A stretch of 64,000 bases of DNA from Deltaproteobacteria bacterium (GTDB lineage Bacteria; Myxococcota_A; UBA796; GCA-2862545): positions 24,195 through 88,194 of the forward strand of contig JAFGVK010000181.1 in assembly GCA_016938035.1 (NCBI GenBank). The letters run 5' to 3'. Positions 43,162 to 50,867 of the stretch are shown one piece after another. Under the pieces are notes generated by a model that saw nothing but the letters and a program-made list of their open reading frames with translations, made no database searches and was not told where the DNA came from. Within the stretch, counting starts at the first letter, position 1. Each line of letters begins with the position of its first letter. Position numbers and translations under genes: made by a program.

Positions 43162-43894
43162 GAACTTCCACCCTCCGGTTGCGCGCCCAGGCTGACTCGC
43201 CGTGCGCGGGGTCAAGGGGACGCTCCTCTCCAAAAGAGACGGTGCGCATCCTGGTGCTCGACACGCCCAGCCCGGACAGGTGCTGCCGGACTGCGTCTGC
43301 GCGACGTTGCCCGAGCCCAAGGTTGTACTCGGTGGTGCCGCGCTCGTCCGCGTGTCCCTCAAGCCGGAGCTCGCCCTTACCGCCCTGAAGGCAGGAGCCA
43401 GCGCCGGAGAGCAGCCGCGTCGCCTCGTCGGTGAGGCCAGCCTTGTCGAAGTCGAAATACACCACCAGGTCGGCGCAGCCCGCTGCGACCTCCTGCTTGG
43501 CGACCACGGTCAGCCCCCTGCGGAGGACCGAGCTGCTACCGTCCGGGTTGGTGACCGTGACGTCCCAGGTGCCCACCGCCTGTGCGCCGCCCCTGACCGA
43601 GAGGGTGTTGGCGTCCAGCACCTCGGTCGTCAGGCCCGTCGCCTGCCCCACGTCGACCCTCGCCCCGCTGACAAAGCCAGCGCCGTAGACCGACGCGTCC
43701 AGCGCCATCCCCTCCTGGAGGGAGTGCGGATCCATCGACACCACCTGCAGCGCTACCTCTACCTGGGGCGGGTCGGTGTCCGTGTCAAGGACCGGGTCGT
43801 CCGGGTGCTTTCCGCAGCGCTCGCAATTGGTGACCATCAGGGGGACCATCAGCAGGAGCGCGCCGTTGAACACGCGGGTCATTGGATAGTGCAT
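43148..43894 (-). CDS. Pal-like lipoprotein with TIG/IPT domain and OmpA-C domain
   Basis: 248 residues. N-terminal signal (MHYPMTRVFNGALLLMVPLMVTNC) ends in a less usual VTNC lipobox. Residues about 50-135 look like an IPT/TIG immunoglobulin-like domain (VVSMDPHSLQEGMALDASVYGAGFVSGARVDVG...GTWDVTVTNPDGSSS). The C-terminal ~110 residues are an OmpA/Pal peptidoglycan-binding domain (VVYFDFDKAGLTDEATRLL, EGHADERGTTEYNLGLGQRRADAVRQHL, ARNRRVEVHV). It occupies the Pal place directly before cpoB; classical Pal lacks the TIG domain. GAGGTG precedes ATG 43894. tolB is not in the window. Confidence 0.83.
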   Translation of the reverse strand: MHYPMTRVFNGALLLMVPLMVTNCERCGKHPDDPVLDTDTDPPQVEVALQVVSMDPHSLQEGMALDASVYGAGFVSGARVDVGQATGLTTEVLDANTLSVRGGAQAVGTWDVTVTNPDGSSSVLRRGLTVVAKQEVAAGCADLVVYFDFDKAGLTDEATRLLSGAGSCLQGGKGELRLEGHADERGTTEYNLGLGQRRADAVRQHLSGLGVSSTRMRTVSFGEERPLDPAHGESAWARNRRVEVHVSN

Positions 43895-44042
43895 GGACAC
43901 CTCGCAGACATGGCCGCAGAGACTCGGTAACAGCGCGCCACGTCCGACCCCGACACGGACCCGCACATGGCGCCAGCACCCGCTCTGATAACAGGTTGCA
44001 GTGGAACTTTGGGCTCTCGATAATTGCTTGACGAGTGATGAC

Positions 44043-44072
44043 TTGAAGTCAGGCCGGACTTCCCGCTATTCT
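44043..44072 (+). promoter_or_regulatory. Promoter of the 6S RNA candidate
   Basis: TTGAAG (44043-44048) and TATTCT (44067-44072) with an 18-bp spacer. Transcription would start near 44076-44080, where the 5' strand of the RNA's closing stem begins. Confidence 0.5.
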
Positions 44073-44075
44073 CAT

Positions 44076-44258
44076 GGTGCTGGGTGGTTCGTGCTCGGCC
44101 ATGTTCCAAAGATCCCCCTCGTAAGTTTTTTTTCCGGGATTCGGTCCCTCGTCGTGAAGTGCAGACCCTCTCGCAAGGGGAGCCAGAAGCGATGATATGA
44201 AGCCCACCTACCATAGCGTAGGGGGTCGGAATCAGCCCCACGATCACCACAGCACCGG
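44076..44258 (+). ncRNA. ssrS: Candidate 6S RNA
   Basis: About 183 bases in a gene-free gap. The ends pair: GGTGCTG at 44076-44082 with CAGCACC at 44250-44256, then TGGT/ACCA and CGT/ACG inward, giving the long closing stem of 6S RNA. After it, GTTCG-TGCTCGGCCA-TGTTCC resembles the conserved 5' side of E. coli 6S (GTTCG-CAAGCGGGCCA-GTCCC). The 3' side has CCCACCTAC with a small CCTAC/GTAGG hairpin followed by TCAGCCCC, as the CACCTTGAACC...GGTTCAAGG...CAGCC element of E. coli. An internal hairpin GATCCC/GGGATT fills the apical arm. Own promoter and terminator flank it. 6S RNA mimics an open promoter and sequesters the housekeeping RNA polymerase. Identification is by eye only. Confidence 0.7.
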
Positions 44259-44291
44259 CCCTCTCCCTCGGGAGAGGGCCGTGACTTTTTT
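44256..44291 (+). terminator. Rho-independent terminator of the 6S RNA candidate
   Basis: An 11-bp perfect stem (44256-44266 with 44271-44281) and a CTCG tetraloop, followed after four bases by six T (44286-44291). It lies before the next gene's start at 44368 and after no plus-strand CDS, so it must end a non-coding transcript. Confidence 0.85.
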
Positions 44292-44367
44292 GTGCCTCGA
44301 CGCTGAGCCACTCGCTCCCTGGGAACCCCCCGGCGGTCCGGCTGTCAGCCCTTCCCGGGAGGTCCTC

Positions 44368-45339
44368 ATGACCCTGATACTCCTCGCCTTGAGCCTCGCG
44401 CTCGGATCCCCATCCACCGAGCGCCTGGGCCCGACCGTCTCGCCAGCCCTGGGGGTGAGCGACGACGAGCGCCTCTCTATGGCCCGGCAGCGCATCAGGG
44501 ACTGGGACTACGAGGGCGCCCGGATCCTCCTCGATCAGATCGGGCTCGAAGCGAGCGAGGAGGCCTCCTACCTCTATGGCGTCGCCTGGGAGCTGGACCG
44601 CCAGCCGCGCCGCGCCATCCGCCAGTACCGGCGAACGCTCCGCCAGTGGCCTGACGGCGCCCGCAGCGCCGACACAAGGTTTCGCATCGCCGAAGCACAG
44701 GGGACCCTCGGACACCTCAGGAAGGCGCTCCGACACATCGACGCGCTCGGCGACTTGGACGACTACCCATCCGACGACCGGACCAAGGTGCAGCTCGTCG
44801 AGGGCATCTTCACCCTGCAGCGCGGGCGTGTCGACGAGGGCCTCGCGCTCCTCCAGGGGCCGCTCACCCAGGCGGGCCCTGAGGTGGCCCCGTTCTACCA
44901 GGCAAAGGCCCGAGCGGAGATCACCAGGGCGATGCTCGCCGACGCCGCAGCGCTCCCCATCACCGGCCCCGAGGAGCGCCAGATCGCCAACCTCGACCGC
45001 CGCGCCGAGCTGATCGGGAGGGCCGAGAAGCAGATCACCCTGGCCGCCCTGCTGCAGCAGCCGGAGTGGGTGCTGGAGGGCCTGCTGCTGATCGGGCAAG
45101 CCTATGAACAGGTCGGAGACGACCTGCTCGACGCACCCGCCCCCCGCGCGCTGTCCAAGGACCAGCGCGGTGCCTACAAGGACATCATCCAAGAGCGGGT
45201 CCGCGTCGTCTGGGGCAAGGCCTCCCGCTATTACGCCCAGGGCCTCGACGTCGCGGAACGCCTCGGCTGGGAGAGCAGCAGGGTGACGGCCCTTCGCGAG
45301 GCCCTGGCGCAGGTGGAGGCCAAGCGCTCCCCCCCCTGA
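44368..45339 (+). CDS. Secreted TPR-like repeat protein
   Basis: 323 residues. N-terminal hydrophobic signal MTLILLALSLALGSPS without a lipobox Cys, so the protein is probably periplasmic. The rest is helical repeat (ARQRIRDWDYEGARILLDQIGLE, LYGVAWELDRQPRRAIRQYRRTLRQWPDGARSAD, LRKALRHIDALGDL, EWVLEGLLLIGQAYEQVGDDLLDAP). No catalytic motif. ATG 44368 is preceded by GGGAGGT; an earlier in-frame ATG at 44197 would read through the 6S terminator and is rejected. Convergent with ftsZ. Confidence 0.75.
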   Translation: MTLILLALSLALGSPSTERLGPTVSPALGVSDDERLSMARQRIRDWDYEGARILLDQIGLEASEEASYLYGVAWELDRQPRRAIRQYRRTLRQWPDGARSADTRFRIAEAQGTLGHLRKALRHIDALGDLDDYPSDDRTKVQLVEGIFTLQRGRVDEGLALLQGPLTQAGPEVAPFYQAKARAEITRAMLADAAALPITGPEERQIANLDRRAELIGRAEKQITLAALLQQPEWVLEGLLLIGQAYEQVGDDLLDAPAPRALSKDQRGAYKDIIQERVRVVWGKASRYYAQGLDVAERLGWESSRVTALREALAQVEAKRSPP

Positions 45340-45347
45340 GAGGACGC

Positions 45348-45384
45348 GGGGCACCGCGGGCAGCCCATCGGCTCCTGGTGCCCC
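45348..45384. terminator. Hairpin between convergent TPR gene and ftsZ
   Basis: GGGGCACC (45348-45355) pairs with GGTGCCCC (45377-45384), with an inner AGCC/GGCT pairing. It lies between the stops at 45339 and 45393, so it can serve both strands. No T-run. Confidence 0.5.
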
Positions 45385-45392
45385 TGCCACTC

Positions 45393-46511
45393 TCAGTCCT
45401 GGCCCTTGAACCAGATGGGGACGTCGTAGTCGCCAGTGTTCCCGAAGTGGGAGGTCATGGGCCTGCGGTTGTTGCGGGCGGGCAACACGGTCCCCGCAGA
45501 CTCACCGAGGGCGCGCTCCGCCCTGCGGGCCTGAGGCTGCAGGATCTCGTTGCGCGCGTCGAAGCCGGTGGCGATCACCGTCACCCTGGTCTCGTCCTTC
45601 ATGGCGTCGTCGAGCACCACGCCCCAGATCACCTCGGCGTCCTCGTGGGCCTCTTCCTGGATGAGCAGGCTCGCCTCGTACACCTCGTGCATCGAGAGGT
45701 CGCTGCTACCGGCGATGGAGATCAGCAGCGAGGTGGCGCCGCTGATGGTCACGTCGTCGAGGAGCGGCGAGTTGATCGCCCGCGACGCGGCCTCGGCGGT
45801 CCGCATCTCGCCCTTGCCATAGCCAACGCCCATCAGGGCCAGGCCCTTGCCGCGCATGGTGGTCCGCACGTCGGCGAAGTCCACCTGCACCAGGCCGTCG
45901 TCGTTGATCAGATCGGAGACGCCCTTCACCGCCTGGAGCAGCACCTCGTCCGCCATGTGGAAGGCCTCGCGCAGCGCGGTCTTGTTGGTGGTGAGGTTGA
46001 CCAGGCGCTGGTTGGGGATGGTGATCAGGGTGTCAACCGCGGCGGTGAGCGCCTCGATGCCGGACTGCGCCTGACGCATCCGGCGACGCCCCTCGAAGTT
46101 GAAGGGTCGCGTGACCACCGCGACGGTGAGCGCGCCGATCTCGCGGGCGACCTCTGCGATGATGGGGGCCGCGCCTGTACCGGTGCCGCCGCCCATGCCC
46201 GCGGTGACGAACACCATATCGGCGCCGTGGAGCAGCTCCGCGATCCGATCACGGTCTTCGAGCGCTGCCTCGCGGCCGAGCTCGGGGTTGGCGCCCGCGC
46301 CGAGACCCCTGGTGAGCTGCGCACCCAGCTGGAAACGGGCCGACGCGAGCGAGCCCCGGAGGTCCTGGGCGTCGGTGTTCATCGCGATGAACTCGACCCC
46401 GGACAGGCCGGAGGAGATCATGGTGTTGAGCGCGTTTCCGCCAGCGCCGCCGACGCCAACGACCTTGATCTGAGCGTTGCGAGGCAGGTAGTCTTCCACG
46501 AGATCGATCAT
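45393..46511 (-). CDS. ftsZ: Cell division protein FtsZ
   Basis: 372 residues. Tubulin-like GTPase forming the Z ring. Signature segments: [48 protein letters not shown] (the GTP-binding tubulin signature) and [17 protein letters not shown]. The C-terminal linker is short (about 40 residues) and ends in a DVPIWFKGQ peptide, a divergent form of the usual D-IPxFLR membrane-tether binding motif. Last gene of the wall/division cluster; it starts 27 bases after ftsQ with no ftsA between. Confidence 0.96.
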   Translation of the reverse strand: MIDLVEDYLPRNAQIKVVGVGGAGGNALNTMISSGLSGVEFIAMNTDAQDLRGSLASARFQLGAQLTRGLGAGANPELGREAALEDRDRIAELLHGADMVFVTAGMGGGTGTGAAPIIAEVAREIGALTVAVVTRPFNFEGRRRMRQAQSGIEALTAAVDTLITIPNQRLVNLTTNKTALREAFHMADEVLLQAVKGVSDLINDDGLVQVDFADVRTTMRGKGLALMGVGYGKGEMRTAEAASRAINSPLLDDVTISGATSLLISIAGSSDLSMHEVYEASLLIQEEAHEDAEVIWGVVLDDAMKDETRVTVIATGFDARNEILQPQARRAERALGESAGTVLPARNNRRPMTSHFGNTGDYDVPIWFKGQD

Positions 46512-46538
46512 ATTGTCCTCCGCGAGACGAAAAGAGAG

Positions 46539-47285
46539 TCAGCTATCGCTGCCGATAAGGGGGGTGACCACCGCGACCCGCTGTGGGCCGAGGTCGATCA
46601 GGAGGGGGGCGCCCAGGTTGACGCCAGAGGCCACGAGCCGCTCCAGGCGGCGGAGCTGCCGCTCGTGGTCGTCGAGGCCGAAGATGACGCGGCCCCCCCT
46701 GGAGAGGATGACGGTAAAGCCCAGCACGTCGTCGTACTGCACCTCGGAGACCTGCTCCTGGGCGACCAGGCCGAGCCTGGCCAGCGCGTCCAGCAGCCGC
46801 ACCGCCCGCCCCAGCACCAGCGGGGGGAGCTCAGGGTGCAGGCGCTCCATGTCCGGGCTCAGGCCGGTGATGACAGGAAAGTCCAGCGACTCGTTCCGTG
46901 CCTTGAGGAACACCTGCCCGTCATCATCCACGTAGTAGAGCCCGTCGTACAGCACCAGGGCCACCGCCTGCCGCTCCTCCACCGTCACCACCACCTCACC
47001 CGGCCACACCATGTGGGCCTCGGCCCGCTCCACCCAGGGGTGCTGCTCTGCCTTGCGCGCGACGCGGTCGGAGGAGAAGGACCACAGCCACGTCCCGGCC
47101 GGCAGGTCGACGAGGTGCCGGAGAGAGGCGCTAGAGGCCCGCTGGTTCCCCTCAAAGCGGACAGCCTGGACCACGAGATCTCCGCGGAACTGCGCCGCGA
47201 GGAGCACGAGGCCAGAGAGCACCGCCGCGCCCGGGATCAGGGCCCGGACCCACCGGCTGCTGCGCTGGGAGAGGAAGGTGTTCAA
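46539..47285 (-). CDS. ftsQ: Cell division protein FtsQ
   Basis: 248 residues. Short cytoplasmic tail, one transmembrane helix (LIPGAAVLSGLVLLAAQF, about 17-34), POTRA domain (VVQAVRFEGNQRASSASLRHLVDLPAGTWLWSFSSDRVARKAEQHPWVERAEAHMVWPGEVVVTVEERQAVAL) and the beta domain with DDDGQVF and FPVITGL. Recruits FtsB/FtsL to the septum. The start is uncertain: TTG 47285 gives the expected topology; an upstream ATG would add about 40 low-complexity residues. Confidence 0.85.
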   Translation of the reverse strand: MNTFLSQRSSRWVRALIPGAAVLSGLVLLAAQFRGDLVVQAVRFEGNQRASSASLRHLVDLPAGTWLWSFSSDRVARKAEQHPWVERAEAHMVWPGEVVVTVEERQAVALVLYDGLYYVDDDGQVFLKARNESLDFPVITGLSPDMERLHPELPPLVLGRAVRLLDALARLGLVAQEQVSEVQYDDVLGFTVILSRGGRVIFGLDDHERQLRRLERLVASGVNLGAPLLIDLGPQRVAVVTPLIGSDS

Positions 47286-47766
47286 GGGAGGATCGGGGGA
47301 AGGGAGGGAGGGGTGTCGACGTGGCGTCGGGTGAGCCCCGCGTGGTGCGCGGCTCTGGGGGTTCGATCCCCTTGTACAGCAGAGAGGGTCGCAGCGCAAG
47401 TGATCAAGGATCATCCCGATCATTTTTTCTGCGATGGACGATCCTACCGTTGCTTTTTCGCGGTCAGGAATTGACCCCACGTTGGTCTGTCGTAGGGCCG
47501 GGCGCGGCCACCGCTGGGCCTCACCGGTCCTGTGGCTTGGGCGAGGGAGGGAGCCAAGGCACTGGAGCAAGGCCCCCCCCCGCCGCGCAGGCGTCCGCTC
47601 CCCCCAGTGGGCGAACGCCAGCGCGGCGCCCTGTCCCCTGCGAGGGGGCGCGCCAGCGAAGCGCCAGGGCCGTGTCTGCAGGGCGGAGCGGCGGCGAAAC
47701 CGCTGCGTGACACCAACGCCCAGGCCTTGGCGCAGCGGTCCCCGGACCAGCCCCCGGGGGCCGCGG
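47286..47766. other. 481-bp non-coding interval within the division cluster
   Basis: An unusual gap, since all other genes of the cluster abut or overlap. It contains an AT-richer patch (47405-47465) with a TGATC/GATCA dyad followed by six T (plus strand), a TTGACC-16-TAGGGC promoter-like pair (47474 on, plus strand) and GC-rich hairpins at about 47600-47710. No ORF resembles FtsA. Promoter(s) for ftsQZ or an unannotated RNA are possible. Confidence 0.45.
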
Positions 47767-48684
47767 TCAGACCTCCGGCCTCATGACGTGGGCGCTGACC
47801 AACACCCGCTCCACCAGCTCCCCAAAGCTGACCCCCACCACACCGGCGGCCATGGGGCTCAGGCTGGTGCCGGTCATCCCGGGGATGGTGTTGATCTCCA
47901 GGAACACCGGCACCCCGTCCGTTGACCGGACGATAAAGTCGGCGCGCGCCAGGCCGCGACACCCCAGGGCCCCCCACACCCGCACCGCGGCGGTCTGCGC
48001 CGCCTGGGTCACCGCTGCGGGCAGGGCGGCGGGGGCCTCGTAGCGGGTGCGGCCCTTGGTATACTTGGCCTCAAAGTCAAAGAAGCCAGAGTCCGGGACG
48101 ATCCGAACCACCGGGAGCGCCTCACCGTCGAGGACCGCCACCGTGATCTCGTCACCGCTCACGTACTCCTCGACCAGCACCTCGTCGTTCAGCTTCCAGG
48201 CCACGTCGAGGGCGACCAGCAGCTCCTCGCGGGTCCTCACCAGCGACATCCCGATGGTCGAGCCCCCCACAGACGGCTTCACCACCGCGGGGAAGTTGAA
48301 GCTCTCTGGCAGGGTGTCCCCCGGCCGCAGCACCAGGTCCTGCGCCATCACCACCGCCCCCTGCACCGCGCGCTTGGTGGCGATCTTGTCCATCGCCACC
48401 GCGGAGGCCCGCACGTCGGAGCCGGTGTAGGGGATGCCCATCATCTCCAGCAGGCCCTGCACCGCGCCGTCCTCTCCAAAGCGCCCGTGGAGGGCGACCC
48501 AGGCGACCTGTACTCCCTCCGCCAGCAGTCGCTGCGGGAGGTCCCTCCCCACGTCGATCCCCACCGCGTCCCAGCCGCGCTCAGCGAGCGCCTCCAGCAC
48601 CGCCTTGCCCGACTTGAGCGACACCGCCCGCTCGGCGGAGAGGCCGCCCATCAACACCCCGACACGAAGTCCCTTGTGGATCAT
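47767..48684 (-). CDS. ddl: D-alanine--D-alanine ligase
   Basis: 305 residues. Forms the D-Ala-D-Ala dipeptide for MurF. ATP-grasp fold with VGVLMGGLSAERAVSLKSG, HGRFGEDGAVQGLLEMMGIPYTGS, PAVVKPSVGGSTIGMS, EEYVSGDEITVAVL, GCRGLARADFIV and FLEINTIPGMTGTSLSP, all typical of DdlB. Length is normal. It begins 18 bases after the MurB-like gene. Confidence 0.95.
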   Translation of the reverse strand: MIHKGLRVGVLMGGLSAERAVSLKSGKAVLEALAERGWDAVGIDVGRDLPQRLLAEGVQVAWVALHGRFGEDGAVQGLLEMMGIPYTGSDVRASAVAMDKIATKRAVQGAVVMAQDLVLRPGDTLPESFNFPAVVKPSVGGSTIGMSLVRTREELLVALDVAWKLNDEVLVEEYVSGDEITVAVLDGEALPVVRIVPDSGFFDFEAKYTKGRTRYEAPAALPAAVTQAAQTAAVRVWGALGCRGLARADFIVRSTDGVPVFLEINTIPGMTGTSLSPMAAGVVGVSFGELVERVLVSAHVMRPEV

Positions 48685-48702
48685 CCCGACCTCCTCTGCG
48701 CC

Positions 48703-49488
48703 TCAGCGCCCAAGCCACTGGACCGCGGAGCCGATCTCTTCACCCCGCAGCTTGCGAACACGGTCCTGTACCGACCGGTGGACGAGCGCCAGCTCCTCCG
48801 CCGTCGCCCCGCCCAGGTTCACCAACATCTCCGGCGCGGCGGGCGGGACCCACACGGTGTGGACCCTCACCCCCGGCACGGTCACCCGCGCCAGCTGCCT
48901 GCGGAGCCTGGCGCTCCACGGGTACCAGCTGGACAGGCCGCCCTCGCCCAGCCTGCGGCGCAGCTTGCGGCCCAACACCTCGGGGCGGCCCGCCCGCAAG
49001 CTGAACCTCACCCCCAGGATCAGGCGGGACCTGCGGGCCTGCTCCAGGGCTCCCCACTGGGGCCTGCCCCGCCAGAGGTAGCTCACCTCCGAGACCTCCT
49101 CGCCCCACACGTCGAGGACCAGCGAGGCCCCGACGCTCCCCACCCCCTGCATCGCGGGTAGCCCCGCGAAGCCGAGCCTGGCGGCGATCGCGTAGAGGGC
49201 AGGCAACGGCAAGGCCGCTCCCACGGTGAGCCCGTGCTCCTCGACGGTCACCCGCTGGTAGTCCGAGCCCAGCCTGAGGAGGGCGCCCGGGTGCTCACCG
49301 TCCTTCGCCACCACCCTGGTGCCCGCCCCGAGCGGCCTCCAGCTCGGGCTCACCGCGCTCACCGCGCGGATCGCGTCGCCCAGGGCGTGCTCCCGGTGCG
49401 CCACCGCCAGCAGGGCGCAGGCGCCCCCGGTGCGGTGCGCGGTGTGGGCCGCGAGCGGCTCATCGGCGAGGAGCACCAGGCTGGTCAA
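48703..49488 (-). CDS. MurB-like protein, probably catalytically defective
   Basis: 261 residues. The FAD-binding part of UDP-N-acetylenolpyruvoylglucosamine reductase is recognisable (PLAAHTAHRTGG; PLGAGTRVVAKDGEHPGALLRL; LPALYAIAARLGFAGLPAMQGVGSVGASLVLDVWG) and so is the end (VPPAAPEMLVNLGGATAEELALVHRSVQDRVRKL). However, the GSxFKNP catalytic-Ser segment is absent, and the C-terminal catalytic Glu (LEPEVR in MurB) aligns to Ala (IGSAVQ). Start is TTG 49488, overlapping the murC stop by four bases (TTGA). It sits in the normal murB place, so the fold is inherited, but the reductase activity is doubtful. Confidence 0.78.
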   Translation of the reverse strand: MTSLVLLADEPLAAHTAHRTGGACALLAVAHREHALGDAIRAVSAVSPSWRPLGAGTRVVAKDGEHPGALLRLGSDYQRVTVEEHGLTVGAALPLPALYAIAARLGFAGLPAMQGVGSVGASLVLDVWGEEVSEVSYLWRGRPQWGALEQARRSRLILGVRFSLRAGRPEVLGRKLRRRLGEGGLSSWYPWSARLRRQLARVTVPGVRVHTVWVPPAAPEMLVNLGGATAEELALVHRSVQDRVRKLRGEEIGSAVQWLGR

Positions 49489-50867
49489 CGGCGCTCCAGC
49501 TCCGCGGCCAGCTCGCCGAGCACCGAGTTGACGTTGCCTGCGCCCAGGGTGATCACCACGTCCCCAGGGCGGAGCTCCGCCAGCAGGCGGGTCTTGAGCT
49601 CCTCCAGGCTCTCCACGACCGCTGTGCCCCTGTGGCCGCGCTCGAGGATGCCCGCCGCCAGCCGCCCGTGATCGATGCCCTCCCGAGGCGCCTCCCCCGC
49701 GGGGTAGATCGGGCACACCCACACCTGATCCGCGTGGTGGAAGGCGTGGAGGAACTCGTCCCACAGGGCCTCTACCCGCGAGTAGCGGTGGGGCTGAAAC
49801 ACCGCCAGAATGCGCCGATCCGGGAAGGCCTCCTCCGCGCCCTTGAGGGTGGCCTCGATCTCCACCGGGTGGTGGCCGTAGTCGTCCACCAGCAGCACAC
49901 CGCCGACCTCAGCGACCACAGTGAAGCGGCGCTCCACGCCGGTGAACTCAAACAGCGCCTCCTGGATCACGGCGAAGGGGATGTCCATCTCCAGGGCGGT
50001 CGCCACGGCCCCCACCGCGTTGGAGACGTTGTGGACCCCCGGCATCTTGAGGGTGATGTCCCCCAGCCACTCCTCGCCCCTGTGCACCTTGAAGGTGGTG
50101 TGCAGGCCGTCCTGTACCACCTGACTCGCCCGGTAGTCCCCGCGCCGCGCGAAGCCGTAGGTCACCACCTGCCGGCGCACCTGCGGCAACAGCCGCTGGA
50201 CCACAGGGTGATCGAGGCAGAGCACCGAGAAGCCGTAGAAGGGCACCCGGTTCACGAACTCCATGAAGGTGGCCTCCAGCGCCTCCATCGTCCCGTAGTG
50301 GTCCAGGTGCTCGGGGTCGATGTTGGTGACCATCGCCACCGTGGGGTGGAGGTAGAGGAAGGACCCGTCCGACTCGTCGGCCTCTGCCAGCAGGTAGTCA
50401 CCTCGCCCGAGGAGGGCGTTGGTGTTGCCCAGGCAGGCTAGCCGCCCCCCGATCACCACGGTGGGATCGAGCTTTGCGCCGCGCATGATCGCGGCAAGCA
50501 TCGAGGTGGTGGTGGTCTTTCCGTGGGATCCCGCCACCGCGATGCCGTACTTGAGGCGCATCAGCTCCGCGAGCATCTCGGCCCGGCGGATCACCGGGAT
50601 CATCCGGCTCTGCGCCTCGCGGACCTCGGGGTTCTCCGTGTCCACCGCGGTGGAGCGGACCACCACGTCCACCCCCTCGACGTTCTCGGGCCGGTGGCCG
50701 ATCTGTACCCGCGCGCCGAGCGACCGCAGGCGCGCCACCGCGGGCCCCTCCCTCAGATCCGAGCCCGACACGGTGAAGCCCAGGGTCAGCAGCACCTCTG
50801 CGATGCCGCTCATCCCGATCCCGCCGATTCCAACAAAGTGAATGCGATGAAACTTACCGCGAAACAT
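49485..50867 (-). CDS. murC: UDP-N-acetylmuramate--L-alanine ligase
   Basis: 460 residues. Adds L-Ala to UDP-MurNAc. Rossmann start IHFVGIGGIGMSGIAEVLL, P-loop GSHGKTTTTSML, central domain with EADESDGSFL and NIDPEHLDHYG, C-terminal DDYGHHPVEIEATL and FQPHRYSR. Length is normal. Its ATG overlaps the ftsW stop (TGATG), directly after ftsW, where murG would be expected between them. The frame stays open upstream through ftsW, but that stretch is a shadow. Confidence 0.96.
   Translation of the reverse strand: MFRGKFHRIHFVGIGGIGMSGIAEVLLTLGFTVSGSDLREGPAVARLRSLGARVQIGHRPENVEGVDVVVRSTAVDTENPEVREAQSRMIPVIRRAEMLAELMRLKYGIAVAGSHGKTTTTSMLAAIMRGAKLDPTVVIGGRLACLGNTNALLGRGDYLLAEADESDGSFLYLHPTVAMVTNIDPEHLDHYGTMEALEATFMEFVNRVPFYGFSVLCLDHPVVQRLLPQVRRQVVTYGFARRGDYRASQVVQDGLHTTFKVHRGEEWLGDITLKMPGVHNVSNAVGAVATALEMDIPFAVIQEALFEFTGVERRFTVVAEVGGVLLVDDYGHHPVEIEATLKGAEEAFPDRRILAVFQPHRYSRVEALWDEFLHAFHHADQVWVCPIYPAGEAPREGIDHGRLAAGILERGHRGTAVVESLEELKTRLLAELRPGDVVITLGAGNVNSVLGELAAELERR

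Noticed and set aside
47343..47365. T-arm-like sequence GGGGGTTCGATCCCC
   Set aside because: No acceptor, D or anticodon arms can be built around it, so it is not a tRNA or tmRNA end.
47402..47432. TGATC/GATCA dyad followed by six T as a plus-strand terminator
   Set aside because: The stem is only five AT-containing pairs and no plus-strand transcript is known there; left as unassigned.
47560..47575. GGAGCAAGGCC, identical to part of the conserved RNase P RNA core
   Set aside because: None of the other conserved RNase P RNA segments is found at the required distance on this strand; probably chance.
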